The position numbers and the translations under genes are program-made. From contig NZ_FXAX01000001.1 in NCBI RefSeq assembly GCF_900177805.1, positions 1,426,001-1,490,000 of the forward strand: DNA of 64,000 nt. Reading direction: 5' to 3'. This document shows, in pieces, positions 27,300-36,241 of this stretch. The notes under the pieces were generated by a model that did no database searches, was not told the DNA's origin, and worked only from the letters and a program-made list of their open reading frames with translations. Within the stretch, counting starts at the first letter, position 1. Each line of letters opens with the position of its first letter. The stretch is from Fibrobacter sp. UWB13. Lineage in GTDB: Bacteria; Fibrobacterota; Fibrobacteria; Fibrobacterales; Fibrobacteraceae.

Positions 27300-27509
27300 A
27301 TGGCTTACGTATTACTCATCCTTATCAGCATCGGCGGGCTTGCGCTCTGCGGTTTTTATCTCAAAAAGAACATTATCCGAATCAAGGATAAGAATAAGGA
27401 TGAACCGAAAAAATACAAGCGTATACTGAACTACGTCCCGACCGGACTTTGGTACGGCTACTTGATCCTATTCTTCGCAGGACTTACAATCAACAATACG
27501 ATTTTCTAG
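27300..27509 (+). CDS. small membrane protein, hypothetical
   Basis: A 69-aa protein with an N-terminal membrane helix (AYVLLILISIGGLALCGFY), a basic Lys-rich middle (KDKNKDEPKKYKR) and a second hydrophobic helix near the C-terminus. I do not recognise a family. It is the only plus-strand gene between two minus-strand groups. Support comes from the promoter box just before the ATG and the sensible two-helix topology. TAGTCA-type repeats begin at its stop codon. Confidence 0.6.
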   Translation: MAYVLLILISIGGLALCGFYLKKNIIRIKDKNKDEPKKYKRILNYVPTGLWYGYLILFFAGLTINNTIF

Positions 27510-27612
27510 TCATTAGTCAATAGTCAATAGTCATTGGTCATTAGCATAGTAACTGCAGCATAGCCGCCTAACTTCAAACTAATAACTAGAAACAAACAAC
27601 TAATAGCTAATA
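27507..27612. repeat. TAGTCA-type heptamer tract
   Basis: Imperfect tandem copies of TTAGTCA/TAGTCAA (27507-27545), then ACTAATAACTAG..CTAATAGCTAATAA (27576-27610), fill the gap between the small membrane protein and the Nudix gene. Similar tracts occur at 55486, 58862, 62450, 62520 and 63305. Confidence 0.6.
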
Positions 27613-28329
27613 ATACACTTTCTGGGCTTCGAGCCAGCGTTCGTACAAGAACAACGCAATCAGGTTCTTTCCATCAATGAACTTGTGAGCAGCTTCTTCG
27701 TACGGCAAAACTTCCGTACGGATCCATTCGTTCTCGTCGGTGTAGGTCTGGTTCTTGCCATCCATCGCTTCAAGTTCTTCGCGCGTCACGCTACGTTCAA
27801 TCGCATAAAGGCGGATGCGCTCGTCCAAAAGACCACAGCTCCCGGCAAAGCCTTCGCTTGAGCCCTTGTACCAGAAGTCCATCAAGTCAATCAGTTCAGA
27901 ATCCTTAGCCTTGATTTGCGCTTCTTCTTCAAGTTCCGAGAGCGCCACCTTGCGAAAATCGCCCGACCAGTCGAGAATCCCCGCCGGGATTTCAAGCGAC
28001 GCCGTTTCCGAGATTGCAAATCGCGGTTGGCGCACCAAGAGCAAATAGCGTTTGCCTTCGCAATGGAGCACGACAAGCACACCCACGGCATGGCCACGCA
28101 CAAGCACAATCCCATGCACCGGCTTGCCGTCCGGCAAAAAAGCGGTCGCATTCAGCTTGATGAACAGCGGTTCGTGGCGCTTGCTAAAATAGTCGACCGA
28201 AGCAAAATGCACCTTCGTGATATTGAATTTTTTTTCAGAAGCTTCAAGCCACTGCTTATAAATCTTGCTTTCAAGAATTACAGGCTTGTCTTCTTCGGCA
28301 ATTTCAGCGGCAAAGGTATATTCAATCAT
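27607..28329 (-). CDS. Nudix hydrolase, ADP-sugar pyrophosphatase type
   Basis: A 240-aa Nudix protein. The central block LEIPAGILDWSG..ALSELEEEAQ is a Nudix box in the ADP-ribose/UDP-sugar subfamily style, with the metal-binding Glu cluster (ELEEEA) kept and the usual Gly at the end replaced. It would cleave a nucleoside diphosphate-sugar to sugar phosphate and NMP. The start at 28329 (MIEYTF) overlaps the lipoprotein stop upstream by 4 nt (ATGA), so it is translated from the same mRNA as the envelope genes. Confidence 0.82.
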   Translation of the reverse strand: MIEYTFAAEIAEEDKPVILESKIYKQWLEASEKKFNITKVHFASVDYFSKRHEPLFIKLNATAFLPDGKPVHGIVLVRGHAVGVLVVLHCEGKRYLLLVRQPRFAISETASLEIPAGILDWSGDFRKVALSELEEEAQIKAKDSELIDLMDFWYKGSSEGFAGSCGLLDERIRLYAIERSVTREELEAMDGKNQTYTDENEWIRTEVLPYEEAAHKFIDGKNLIALFLYERWLEAQKVYY

Positions 28330-29438
28330 TTTGACTCCGTCGAATCGGTGCGGAGCGTATCGTTTGCAACCGTCGCCGACTTCCAAATATTATACAAACT
28401 ATCTATAGGCGATTCTTCGTCATCTTCGCTTTCGAGTACGAGTGCATTTTTATCTAAGCGATAAGCCACCCAGTCTTCTTTTGTCGAAGGTCCACAAGAA
28501 CGTTCGCTTTCATCAGGCACAAAAAGCTGCCGTACAAACGTAGTTTTAGCACCATAAGTAAAACCTGAATACAAAAAGCCGTTCATCATCGCGCACTTGG
28601 GAATTTCTTCGACGTAATACGTGCTCGTATGCCAAACCGTATCCAAGCGTTCCATGATCTTACCCAAAGATGTCGAATCGTATTCCCATTTAGAACTCAG
28701 GCAGTACGTGGAATCCGAAGATGCGCAAGCATAACGTACCGGCACAAGCGCCGTATCATTTTCGCTCCAACTCGACGGATAAATCGTATCTGCAACAACC
28801 TCATCGCACATATCCACACGCATGGTGCAGTTTGCACGGAGCGTCCTCCAATGGAATTTCTGCGGAGTCAGAGAATCCAAGACTCGCAAAATCGAAGGAG
28901 ATTCCTTCGTGCGTAACGGAAGTGAAGCAGGTTCAGCAAATGCAGAATCCACAAAGATGCGGAACGTATCGAGTTCAATTTTTCCACGACGCAGCATAAT
29001 GGAATCCAAAAGCGAATCCACATCATTTTTCACAACGATCTTCGTGATATTCGAAGACACACTATTCGTGAGCATCTTGAACGTCGAATCCGGGCGGTAC
29101 ATCGGCGATGGGCAATCGTCCGTATTAACCTTGATATTCACAGTCGGCGCAAAAACGACAACCGAATCATCAAAGGAATAATTCAAGTCAATCGATGTAA
29201 GCGAGCAATTCGAAAAAGACCAAATCTTCGAAAGCGTAATATAAAGCGTATCCGAAATCAGATGAATCGTCTTGCCAGAATCCAGTGATGCCGCCTCAAA
29301 AAATCCCTTGCCTTCTACAGATTGTCCATTAGGCATCACATCCAGCGGGCCATCGCCATCCTGAGCACAAGACGCGAAAAAAGCTACCAGCAGGGAAAAT
29401 AGAAAAACAAGAGAAAACTTGACAGACTTAGGGTTCAT
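28326..29438 (-). CDS. lipoprotein, hypothetical
   Basis: A 370-aa protein with signal peptide and lipobox (FFASC, Cys24). The rest is Ser/Asp/Thr-rich and apparently beta-structured, with scattered Cys residues (e.g. DMCDEV, SERSCG) consistent with a disulfide-bonded extracytoplasmic protein. No known domain is recognised. It lies 10 nt downstream of the M23-like gene and overlaps the Nudix start, in the middle of a five-gene envelope operon. Confidence 0.78.
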   Translation of the reverse strand: MNPKSVKFSLVFLFSLLVAFFASCAQDGDGPLDVMPNGQSVEGKGFFEAASLDSGKTIHLISDTLYITLSKIWSFSNCSLTSIDLNYSFDDSVVVFAPTVNIKVNTDDCPSPMYRPDSTFKMLTNSVSSNITKIVVKNDVDSLLDSIMLRRGKIELDTFRIFVDSAFAEPASLPLRTKESPSILRVLDSLTPQKFHWRTLRANCTMRVDMCDEVVADTIYPSSWSENDTALVPVRYACASSDSTYCLSSKWEYDSTSLGKIMERLDTVWHTSTYYVEEIPKCAMMNGFLYSGFTYGAKTTFVRQLFVPDESERSCGPSTKEDWVAYRLDKNALVLESEDDEESPIDSLYNIWKSATVANDTLRTDSTESK

Positions 29439-29448
29439 ACAAACTCAC

Positions 29449-30363
29449 TCAAAAAGGCAACTTCTTTTTGAAACTAGCAATTTGGGCGGAGTCCACCGGA
29501 TGCGTCAACTTGTAGAAATCTTTCCAACGCACAAACAAGCCGTTCTGTCGCACCGTCAAGAAAAACGAGGAACTGTCCTGCGGAGAGAGGCGCCCCACGG
29601 CATCACTAACATTCAGCATTTTACCCACCGTAGGTGCCATCTTCCAGGACCCGATGCCAAACATGCGCGAAGTAATCCCGTTTCCGTGATTGAGTTCCAC
29701 AAACATGCCAAGAGAATCGCGCCCTGCCTCAAGCACAATACCCGGAAGCACAGGGTAAATAGGAGCTTCCCCAAGACCTTTAAACAAGTCCGCCGACAAG
29801 AGCTGTTCCAAGCCTTCAAAGTCAAAGTTGTCTACAATCGCAAGAGCAGACCATCCGAGCGGCACGTGCGGGCACGGCCCCGGGAAAAGGCAACCCGTCT
29901 TGCTCGAAATCCAGACTTTCGAAGAATCCTCTCGCATCATGTGTAAAAAGACATTGCGCGTTGAATCTTCAAGGACCACCAGGAGAGCATCGCCAAAATC
30001 TTTCTTGGATGCCACCCAATGAATTTTCGACCCGTCCGACGCCAAATTTTTCACATAGCGCAAGAACGTGTTCGGAAGCGCCAAAGAGTCGGTTACAATC
30101 CACGAACACTGGGCATAGTCATTCTTGAGTTCAAACGGAGTCCCGTCATACGAAGTACACCCCGCAATCCAATCCTCAACAACAGGAGGTGCAGGTTCTT
30201 CGTTCCCAGGCAGCGGGAGTTTATCCACCAACATACGGAACCACCCATTGGTATAGGCGGCAATAGTCAATGAAAAGACTATAATAATCCTAATTAGCGG
30301 AAATTTACGAGCTTCCCGTTTTCTTTTCCGTTTACCGTGATACTCAGAAAATTCAACAGCCAT
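29449..30363 (-). CDS. membrane-anchored degenerate M23 (LytM-like) protein
   Basis: 304 aa: a basic N-terminus (KRKRKREARK), one membrane helix (~23-40), a Pro-rich linker, then an extracytoplasmic region. Residues ~210-275 follow the LytM/M23 pattern (LPGIVLEAGRDSLGMFVELN, HGNGITSRM, then VGKMLNVSDAVGRL), but the catalytic HxH is replaced (MFGIGSW). It is therefore probably a non-enzymatic scaffold or an activator of cell-wall hydrolases, like EnvC/NlpD (inference). It lies 3 nt from the STAS gene. Confidence 0.72.
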   Translation of the reverse strand: MAVEFSEYHGKRKRKREARKFPLIRIIIVFSLTIAAYTNGWFRMLVDKLPLPGNEEPAPPVVEDWIAGCTSYDGTPFELKNDYAQCSWIVTDSLALPNTFLRYVKNLASDGSKIHWVASKKDFGDALLVVLEDSTRNVFLHMMREDSSKVWISSKTGCLFPGPCPHVPLGWSALAIVDNFDFEGLEQLLSADLFKGLGEAPIYPVLPGIVLEAGRDSLGMFVELNHGNGITSRMFGIGSWKMAPTVGKMLNVSDAVGRLSPQDSSSFFLTVRQNGLFVRWKDFYKLTHPVDSAQIASFKKKLPF

Positions 30364-30366
30364 CGG

Positions 30367-30957
30367 TTACAAGACCAAATAAGATACAACCGCTATGAGA
30401 ATCAGCAAAAGCACCAAAACCGCAACAAGAGTTCCCTTCGAAGAAGAAGTCTCGTCCACTAGCGGATTTGTATCCATGATTTTCGGAGCGACCGGAGCTT
30501 GCGGAGCAGGGCTTGCCTGAAGAATAGCATCTGCGGGTTTCTCGACCGCAGCATTTTTTGCAGGCTCAACAGCAGCTTTAGCAGGTTCCTCAGCAGGAGC
30601 CACCCCCTGTTCGACCCGAGGATACGCAGCCATATCCGCTTCACTCATGAATATACGGATAAAGCGTTCAAGCCCCACCTTTTTTAAGCTCCTGGCTAGC
30701 GATTCCCTATCGGCAAGAACCGCAAACGTACCATTACGTTTGGAAAGTTCCTGATGGAACTGCATAAAGGCGTTATACGCATCGCTATAGACAAAATCGA
30801 GTCCGGACAAATCTACGCCTATAAACTTGGCGTCAGCTTTTTCCGTCATCAAAGAACGGAAATTCGCCTTGAACGTTTCGGCATCGAAAGCTCCAATCGG
30901 ATTGAGTGGAGCGGGAAGCACAAGGAATAAACCCACATTTTTTGTTTCAGTCATCAT
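30367..30957 (-). CDS. STAS-domain protein with C-terminal membrane anchor
   Basis: 196 aa. Residues ~1-110 form a STAS domain (anti-anti-sigma-like): FIGVDLSGLDFVYSDAYNAF corresponds to the switch-Ser region, and FIRIF closes the fold. A Pro/Ala/Glu-rich linker (~115-165) leads to a single C-terminal helix (LVAVLVLLLILIAVVSYLVL), so the STAS domain would face the cytoplasm as a tail-anchored protein. STAS domains usually bind a kinase or anti-sigma partner. Neighbouring genes encode an outer-membrane barrel and a periplasmic M23-like protein. Confidence 0.75.
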   Translation of the reverse strand: MMTETKNVGLFLVLPAPLNPIGAFDAETFKANFRSLMTEKADAKFIGVDLSGLDFVYSDAYNAFMQFHQELSKRNGTFAVLADRESLARSLKKVGLERFIRIFMSEADMAAYPRVEQGVAPAEEPAKAAVEPAKNAAVEKPADAILQASPAPQAPVAPKIMDTNPLVDETSSSKGTLVAVLVLLLILIAVVSYLVL

Positions 30958-30965
30958 GTAGCCCT

Positions 30966-32285
30966 CTATTCCAAGATTTCATCATCAGTTTCAATAATCG
31001 GAGTTGCTGGCGCCGTAGGTGCAATCGGTGCAGCAGGCGTTACCGGAGTAGTAGCTGTCGGAGCTGAAGCCGGAGCTGTTGCAGGAGCCGTTTCAACCTT
31101 TGGAGATTCCACTTTTTCTGGAGCTTCATTCAAAGCAGGTTTTACCGGAGCGACAGGAGTTTCCTCCACGCGTTCTTCCACAAATTCATCCGCTGGGAAT
31201 TCATCTTCCGTCACAAGTTTCTTTGCGGCATCAGTCTTGCTCAAGTGTCCTTCTTTCTTCGGCTTGTGGCCAAAGAGGTACGGGCTAAAGCTTACACTCA
31301 CGCGATGCACCGGAGAGAACACCGGATGCGATTCAAACGCGTAATCCACCACAAGGAAATTTGCAATCGTAAGACCGGCACCAGCCGTCACGCTCTTGAA
31401 TGTCGTAAAGCTGCTGAGGCCGACTCGCAACTTGAGTCCAAAATCAAACGCAAATTCGACGCCACCACGACCGCCAGACAGCCAATCCAACGGATCTTCC
31501 CAAATGCGATCGCCACCATGGGTATCTTCGTCAAAGTCCAAGTCTCTTGCATCATGATGGAAAAAACCTGCACTCTGCCAGTAAAAATTGAACTTGCCAT
31601 ACAAGTACTGGACGGGCAGCCCATAGCTTAAAGCCAAGTAAAATTCAGGAGCGGAATATTCAAATTCGCCAGATTCCCAAGAAGTCGCCGAAGAAGTCCA
31701 GCCTTTCAAAAGACCCGCTACGTAAAAATCATCCATGATTTGATAACGAGCGCTAGCATCGCCGCGGAAGCCCCAGCCAGTCTGGTCCATATCACGATAA
31801 AGCACATGGAACGCAATTCCCAAGTCCAAGCGGTCTATAATGCGACGCCCCCAGGCGACAGAAAATACCCAGTCCGCATAGGAGAGCGTGTTGTAGTCCG
31901 AGCCTTCAGGCACCGGTTCCCCTTCCCTAATGTACGGGATATCATCGGCACCAAACCTTGAGAAAGAAACACCTAACCCCTGGTTTTTAGGGAGAGGGAT
32001 GACCATGGATGCATAATCGTACTTGGTATCTTCGTAATAAGCCGTATGCGAAAACGATGCCCACATGTATTTGGCTTGAGATAACTGGTACGCATTGGTC
32101 AAAAGTCCAAGGTAATCGCCCTCAACAGCCAGAGTTGCAGAACCCAAAGCCGCAGAGCGTGCACCCGGTTCCATATCAAGAGTCGCATTCGCACCCACAA
32201 CGCGGTCAGCAGCAAAAGCCGATGACGCAAACGCACAGGCAAGGAAACAAGTCCGCAGAGATATAAATTTTTTCAAAAAAGACAT
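30966..32285 (-). CDS. PorV/PorQ-like outer-membrane beta-barrel protein with C-terminal tail
   Basis: A 439-aa protein with a Sec signal peptide (cleavage after SAFA, ~residue 25). The start of the mature part (MEPGARSAALGSATLAVEGD) is typical of the PorV/PorQ (UPF0164-like) outer-membrane family, and alternating hydrophobic beta strands continue to ~residue 335. An extra ~100-residue Pro/Ala/Thr/Glu-rich tail would then be periplasmic. In other phyla these barrels help type IX secretion and surface attachment; that role here is inference. First gene of the envelope operon. Confidence 0.75.
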   Translation of the reverse strand: MSFLKKFISLRTCFLACAFASSAFAADRVVGANATLDMEPGARSAALGSATLAVEGDYLGLLTNAYQLSQAKYMWASFSHTAYYEDTKYDYASMVIPLPKNQGLGVSFSRFGADDIPYIREGEPVPEGSDYNTLSYADWVFSVAWGRRIIDRLDLGIAFHVLYRDMDQTGWGFRGDASARYQIMDDFYVAGLLKGWTSSATSWESGEFEYSAPEFYLALSYGLPVQYLYGKFNFYWQSAGFFHHDARDLDFDEDTHGGDRIWEDPLDWLSGGRGGVEFAFDFGLKLRVGLSSFTTFKSVTAGAGLTIANFLVVDYAFESHPVFSPVHRVSVSFSPYLFGHKPKKEGHLSKTDAAKKLVTEDEFPADEFVEERVEETPVAPVKPALNEAPEKVESPKVETAPATAPASAPTATTPVTPAAPIAPTAPATPIIETDDEILE

Positions 32286-32335
32286 TTGGTGACAACTAAA
32301 ATAGATATTTTTCTTTTTGAAAACACTTTAAAAAA

Positions 32336-33280
32336 ATGCTTTTAGACGATTACATCCAAAATTTCTTGATATACCTGCAAACCCAGCGCAGGTATTCCGA
32401 AAGAACAGTCATTACATACCGCAAATCGCTCGAAAAATACCTCGCGATGCTAGCCGGGGATGCACAGCGCAACCCCAATGCACAGCAAGCAACCGCAACC
32501 AAGACGGCTGCGCCTCTTGAATCGTTCTCTGAAACAAACGTCAAGAATTTCGTGTGGGACATGAAAATCAAGCAGAAACTTGCACCCACAAGCATCTGCG
32601 AGCACCTCGCCGCACTGAAAAGCTTTGGCAAATACCTCGTGCGTTCGAAGATTTTGCAAAAGAACCCCGCCGAAGCAGTCCCCATGCCCAAGCGCCCCAA
32701 GCGCCTTGTGCAATTCCTCGGGCAAAAGGACCTCGCCGAAGAAAAATTCCCTGAATTACCTGAAAATCCGACTCTCCCGCAAGTCCGCGCACGACTTTTG
32801 CTCGAACTCATTTACGGCTCGGGACTGCGAATTTCGGAATGTCAAAGCCTCTGCTGGAACCAATTACAGACAAAAGAAAAACTTGTCCGAGTCATCGGTA
32901 AAGGCAACAAGGAACGCATCGTTCCAATTACTGACGTGCTCATTTCTTGGCTCGAAAAATTCAGGGCTGCTGAGATTGAAGCCGGACACGCCCCAACAAT
33001 TACAAGCTACGTTTTCCTAAGCGAAAACGGAAAGCCCTATGACATCCGCACATTGCGAAACGACATTCACGACCTGCTCCGAGAAATCGGCTGGGAAGGG
33101 AAAGCAAGCCCGCACGTGCTGCGCCACAGTTTTGCCACGCACCTGCTCGAAAACGGCGCCGAAATCATGAGCGTCAAAGAAATGCTCGGGCATTCGAACA
33201 TTTCCACCACGCAAATCTACACGCACGTGAATGCCGAACGACTAAAACAAGCCTTCAAGAAGACGCACCCGCGCGCATAG
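32336..33280 (+). CDS. xerC: tyrosine recombinase, XerC/XerD type
   Basis: A 314-aa site-specific recombinase. N-terminal SAM-like DNA-binding domain (~1-115), then the catalytic domain with Arg165 (GSGLRISE), the Lys in GKGNKERIVPI, SPHVLRHSFATHL (His and Arg), GHSNISTTQIYTH (His and the Tyr nucleophile). All six catalytic residues are present. XerC/D resolve chromosome dimers at dif; no dif-like site was sought here, and a plasmid or integron role is less likely as there is no mobile context. C vs D cannot be separated by eye. Confidence 0.85.
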   Translation: MLLDDYIQNFLIYLQTQRRYSERTVITYRKSLEKYLAMLAGDAQRNPNAQQATATKTAAPLESFSETNVKNFVWDMKIKQKLAPTSICEHLAALKSFGKYLVRSKILQKNPAEAVPMPKRPKRLVQFLGQKDLAEEKFPELPENPTLPQVRARLLLELIYGSGLRISECQSLCWNQLQTKEKLVRVIGKGNKERIVPITDVLISWLEKFRAAEIEAGHAPTITSYVFLSENGKPYDIRTLRNDIHDLLREIGWEGKASPHVLRHSFATHLLENGAEIMSVKEMLGHSNISTTQIYTHVNAERLKQAFKKTHPRA

Positions 33281-33288
33281 CCCTCTAA

Positions 33289-34410
33289 CTAAAAGAAGCT
33301 TCCCTTAACGCCAACGGCGATAGTCCACTGCTGACCGATATCACTCCAGTCCGGAGCGTTCCACTTCTTCATCGGCTTTTCGCTGTATTCATTCATTGCA
33401 TCAGCGCCACCCGCCTTGTCATGGATCGGGAGCGAGAACGCAAGGAACACCGGGAAGTCCGGGTTCGAGAATTCCAAGCTATACACAAGCGAAACAGACC
33501 AAGCCTGGTGATCTGGATCCGGCCTTGGGTCGTAAGTTCCTTCGGATTCAGAAGAAATCCAAGCCACGCCAAGCGGGATCGAGAAATTCAAGCCAAACGA
33601 CTGGACAATGCCCGTACGACCACGATAACCATAAGCGACAGAACCACCAATCGAAGGCGGAGTAAATGCACCGAGGTCATTTTCGCCATATGGCTTGAAG
33701 CGGTACTTGAAGCGGTCTCCATGCTTCTTGATATTCTTCCAATAGCTGTCGTTAAACTCATTTTCGCCCGAGAACAAGTGCATCGCAAACGGGTGCGTGT
33801 AGCTCAAGCTATAGAGCCAGATGCCCTTGTCCGTATCGCGGCTGTAGTCCCATCCAAGCGTCAGTGAATAAAGACCGCTCCCCTTCTGGAAACTACTCGG
33901 CAAGATTTCCTTACCGCCATCCTTACCGCGCTTGATATCATACTGCCCCGTCGGAATCGAGAGCGATGCCGAAAGCGATGCTGCACCGCCACTGCCAATC
34001 GTTTTCGAAAAATCAAACGAGATATCGCCAAGACCGCCCGTAGTGCGGTCAGTCGGAGTCTGGTTGCTGCGATACTGCACTTCGCCCTGATGGCTCATGA
34101 ACGGGATCGTCACACCAACCTTCGTATCCCACGTTGGCTTGATCGAGAAATGCGGATTCACCGTAAGAGCTGAGAAATTCTGCCCCACGTTGTACTTCGT
34201 AAAGACTTCAGCTTCGAGATAACCGCCCGAAACGCCCTGACCAATCCACTTGATGCCATCGCCGGAACCGCCACCGGAACCGCCAGCACCGCAACCGCCA
34301 ATGGACTCCCACGGAGTCGCAGGCGTCACAGGGGAATTAAAGCCAGCATAAAAAGCAACCGCAACAAGTGCGACAAGAGAACAGCCTTCAATCAAAAAAT
34401 TCTTCTTCAT
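33289..34410 (-). CDS. outer-membrane beta-barrel protein, hypothetical
   Basis: 373 aa. A signal-anchor-like N-terminus is followed by a Gly/Ser-rich stretch with one Cys (GGCGAGGSGGGSGDG), then beta-barrel strands and a final aromatic GVKGSFF. The pattern resembles phenol-degradation/transporter-type barrels (a porin-like family), but no specific substrate can be assigned. The start at 34410 has GAGGTG 5 nt upstream; a GTG 12 nt earlier is less likely. It follows the propeller lipoprotein by 8 nt. Confidence 0.7.
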   Translation of the reverse strand: MKKNFLIEGCSLVALVAVAFYAGFNSPVTPATPWESIGGCGAGGSGGGSGDGIKWIGQGVSGGYLEAEVFTKYNVGQNFSALTVNPHFSIKPTWDTKVGVTIPFMSHQGEVQYRSNQTPTDRTTGGLGDISFDFSKTIGSGGAASLSASLSIPTGQYDIKRGKDGGKEILPSSFQKGSGLYSLTLGWDYSRDTDKGIWLYSLSYTHPFAMHLFSGENEFNDSYWKNIKKHGDRFKYRFKPYGENDLGAFTPPSIGGSVAYGYRGRTGIVQSFGLNFSIPLGVAWISSESEGTYDPRPDPDHQAWSVSLVYSLEFSNPDFPVFLAFSLPIHDKAGGADAMNEYSEKPMKKWNAPDWSDIGQQWTIAVGVKGSFF

Positions 34411-34418
34411 ACCGCACC

Positions 34419-35609
34419 TCACGGAAGCTTAAGCAAATAAGCGTACTTATAGCCAGTCGACAAGAACTTGCCATCGGGAGAACGCCCGCCAATCATCGGG
34501 ACCGGCGCAAGTTCCACATTATCGTCTACCCATTCCACCAGTTCACTCTTAGAAGCACCCGTTTTCAAGCGAACCTCACGCATTACCGTACGCCCGGCAG
34601 AACCGTCCTGAGCCGAAGCATTATCTAAATGGATCTTGTTGTAGTATGACGTTTGAGTAAATTCCGTCCAAACCACAAACAGGCGCCCATCCGATTCAAA
34701 CCAGTGCGGCTGAGCCGGTTCAGACTTCATGTCCTTCGTAAGAGGGATTTTAACACCTTCGGCATCTTTGGAAAGTTCCTGGATATAGGCTTCCCAGTTA
34801 TCTTCCGATTTCGTCATCAAGTTATACACGACAAAATTACCATCCGGCGAAATCATCGGGCTTTCAACTTTCCAGTTGCTACGATCCGTAGGCTTCTTAA
34901 GCTTAATCGCCTTCGACTTTCCGCCATTGGCATAATCGATAAATACGATATTTTGCGGATCTCCATCCGTTCCGTCCGCATAAGTCAGACGCACATTTTT
35001 CGTACCAAAGAAGCCTTCGACGGTCGATTCATCCCCATCGGCTTCCGCTTTAGCCGTAGGATCTACCCACACATGCGGAGTCGCCTGTTCAATAATGTCT
35101 TTGTCAAAGAACCAGAACTTTTTCTTGTCCGACGTACGGACCGCAAAAATGCCGTAATCCAAGACGTCACCACATGAACCCCCATTGAGTCCCTGACCGC
35201 GCAACGAGACGATGAAATCAGGATGAGTACTCCATTCCGGGTCCTGGAACTGGCATTCGCCCTTATCCTTATCAATCATCAAATACCACTTCACGTTATT
35301 CGCGGTATCCGAAACGGTCAAACGATCATGCTGCTTAACATCTGTAACGGGGAATTCGTCATCATGTTTATTGACTTTAATCTTGCTAAAGTTCAACCAA
35401 AGCATCGAAGCCGGGAAATTGACCGTATCCTGCGAGATGGACGGGTTGCAGATTTGCTCACTTCCATTGACAGAGTATATCGTCCCCATTTCAGAACTAC
35501 TCTGCTTTTTGGAATCATCATCCAAAGATTCAGCCTCGAATGGTTTGGGGCTATAGCACGCCAAAAACGTAAGGGTCGAAAGACCTAGGAGTAAAAGCTT
35601 CTTATTCAT
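34419..35609 (-). CDS. lipoprotein with TolB-like beta-propeller repeats
   Basis: A 396-aa lipoprotein (lipobox TFLAC, Cys18). Repeats such as ESPMISPDGNFVVYNL and GGRSPDGKFLSTGYKY have the SPDGxxxxY pattern of TolB/WD40-like propellers. It is predicted to sit in the periplasm or at the outer membrane and to bind a partner, possibly the barrel encoded 8 nt downstream. The start ATG at 35609 opens the signal peptide; 35615 is a close alternative. Confidence 0.75.
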   Translation of the reverse strand: MNKKLLLLGLSTLTFLACYSPKPFEAESLDDDSKKQSSSEMGTIYSVNGSEQICNPSISQDTVNFPASMLWLNFSKIKVNKHDDEFPVTDVKQHDRLTVSDTANNVKWYLMIDKDKGECQFQDPEWSTHPDFIVSLRGQGLNGGSCGDVLDYGIFAVRTSDKKKFWFFDKDIIEQATPHVWVDPTAKAEADGDESTVEGFFGTKNVRLTYADGTDGDPQNIVFIDYANGGKSKAIKLKKPTDRSNWKVESPMISPDGNFVVYNLMTKSEDNWEAYIQELSKDAEGVKIPLTKDMKSEPAQPHWFESDGRLFVVWTEFTQTSYYNKIHLDNASAQDGSAGRTVMREVRLKTGASKSELVEWVDDNVELAPVPMIGGRSPDGKFLSTGYKYAYLLKLP

Positions 35610-35704
35610 CAGCATGCAATATAAAAAGAATTGGAACATCGAGAAACGTCCTTCTCGACCAAAGGGAGGGAATCTAGCAAAAATTCCTAATTTCGAACTC
35701 CGGA

Positions 35705-36238
35705 TTATCCCTTGCGCGCTTTCTTGAACTTTTCACGGATAAGCTGTAAATCGTGCTGGTAGGGATTTCGCACAAAGTCATCAAACGCCCAGGCGGTCGG
35801 GTGGAATACGCCCTTCGCATACGTCAAAAGCATATCGAGCCATACGCCCTTGCCCGCATAAAGCTTGAACGGTCCACGCTTGTAGCTCGGGAGCACCACC
35901 TTGTCCATATCCATGTAGCCAATGTCAATGTTCACATGGCGCAGTTCCGGGGTTTCCGCCGATGCGGTCGTGAGTTCTAATGCGTTACTGCGTTCCTTTT
36001 CTTCGGCAATCGTCTCTGGCGGGATTTCCTTTTCAAAAGAGACCACCCCACGATACAAGTCATCACCCATTTCAGGCTTGTAATAATCCGTCTTATCAAA
36101 TGCAAAAAGGCGCCCCTTATGGCGGATAGGGCCCCAAGTTTTTTCCAAAAGCTCAATGACGTTTGGGTCCCATTCAGACCCTTTTTGCAACACAAACGCA
36201 ATCAACTGCGCATTTTCAGAGAATTGAGAAGCTTTCAT
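35705..36238 (-). CDS. DUF4416 family protein
   Basis: A 177-aa protein with the DUF4416 pattern: RLFAFDKTDYYKPEMGDDLYR, RHVNIDIGYMDMDKVVLPSYK, the HxxY/LYAGKGV segment and FHPTAWAFDDF. No signal peptide or membrane helix. Function is unknown; a GTP-binding role is sometimes suggested in annotations but has no motif support here. It lies 3 nt from the metzincin gene, so likely cotranscribed. Confidence 0.85.
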   Translation of the reverse strand: MKASQFSENAQLIAFVLQKGSEWDPNVIELLEKTWGPIRHKGRLFAFDKTDYYKPEMGDDLYRGVVSFEKEIPPETIAEEKERSNALELTTASAETPELRHVNIDIGYMDMDKVVLPSYKRGPFKLYAGKGVWLDMLLTYAKGVFHPTAWAFDDFVRNPYQHDLQLIREKFKKARKG

Positions 36239-36241
36239 TTT

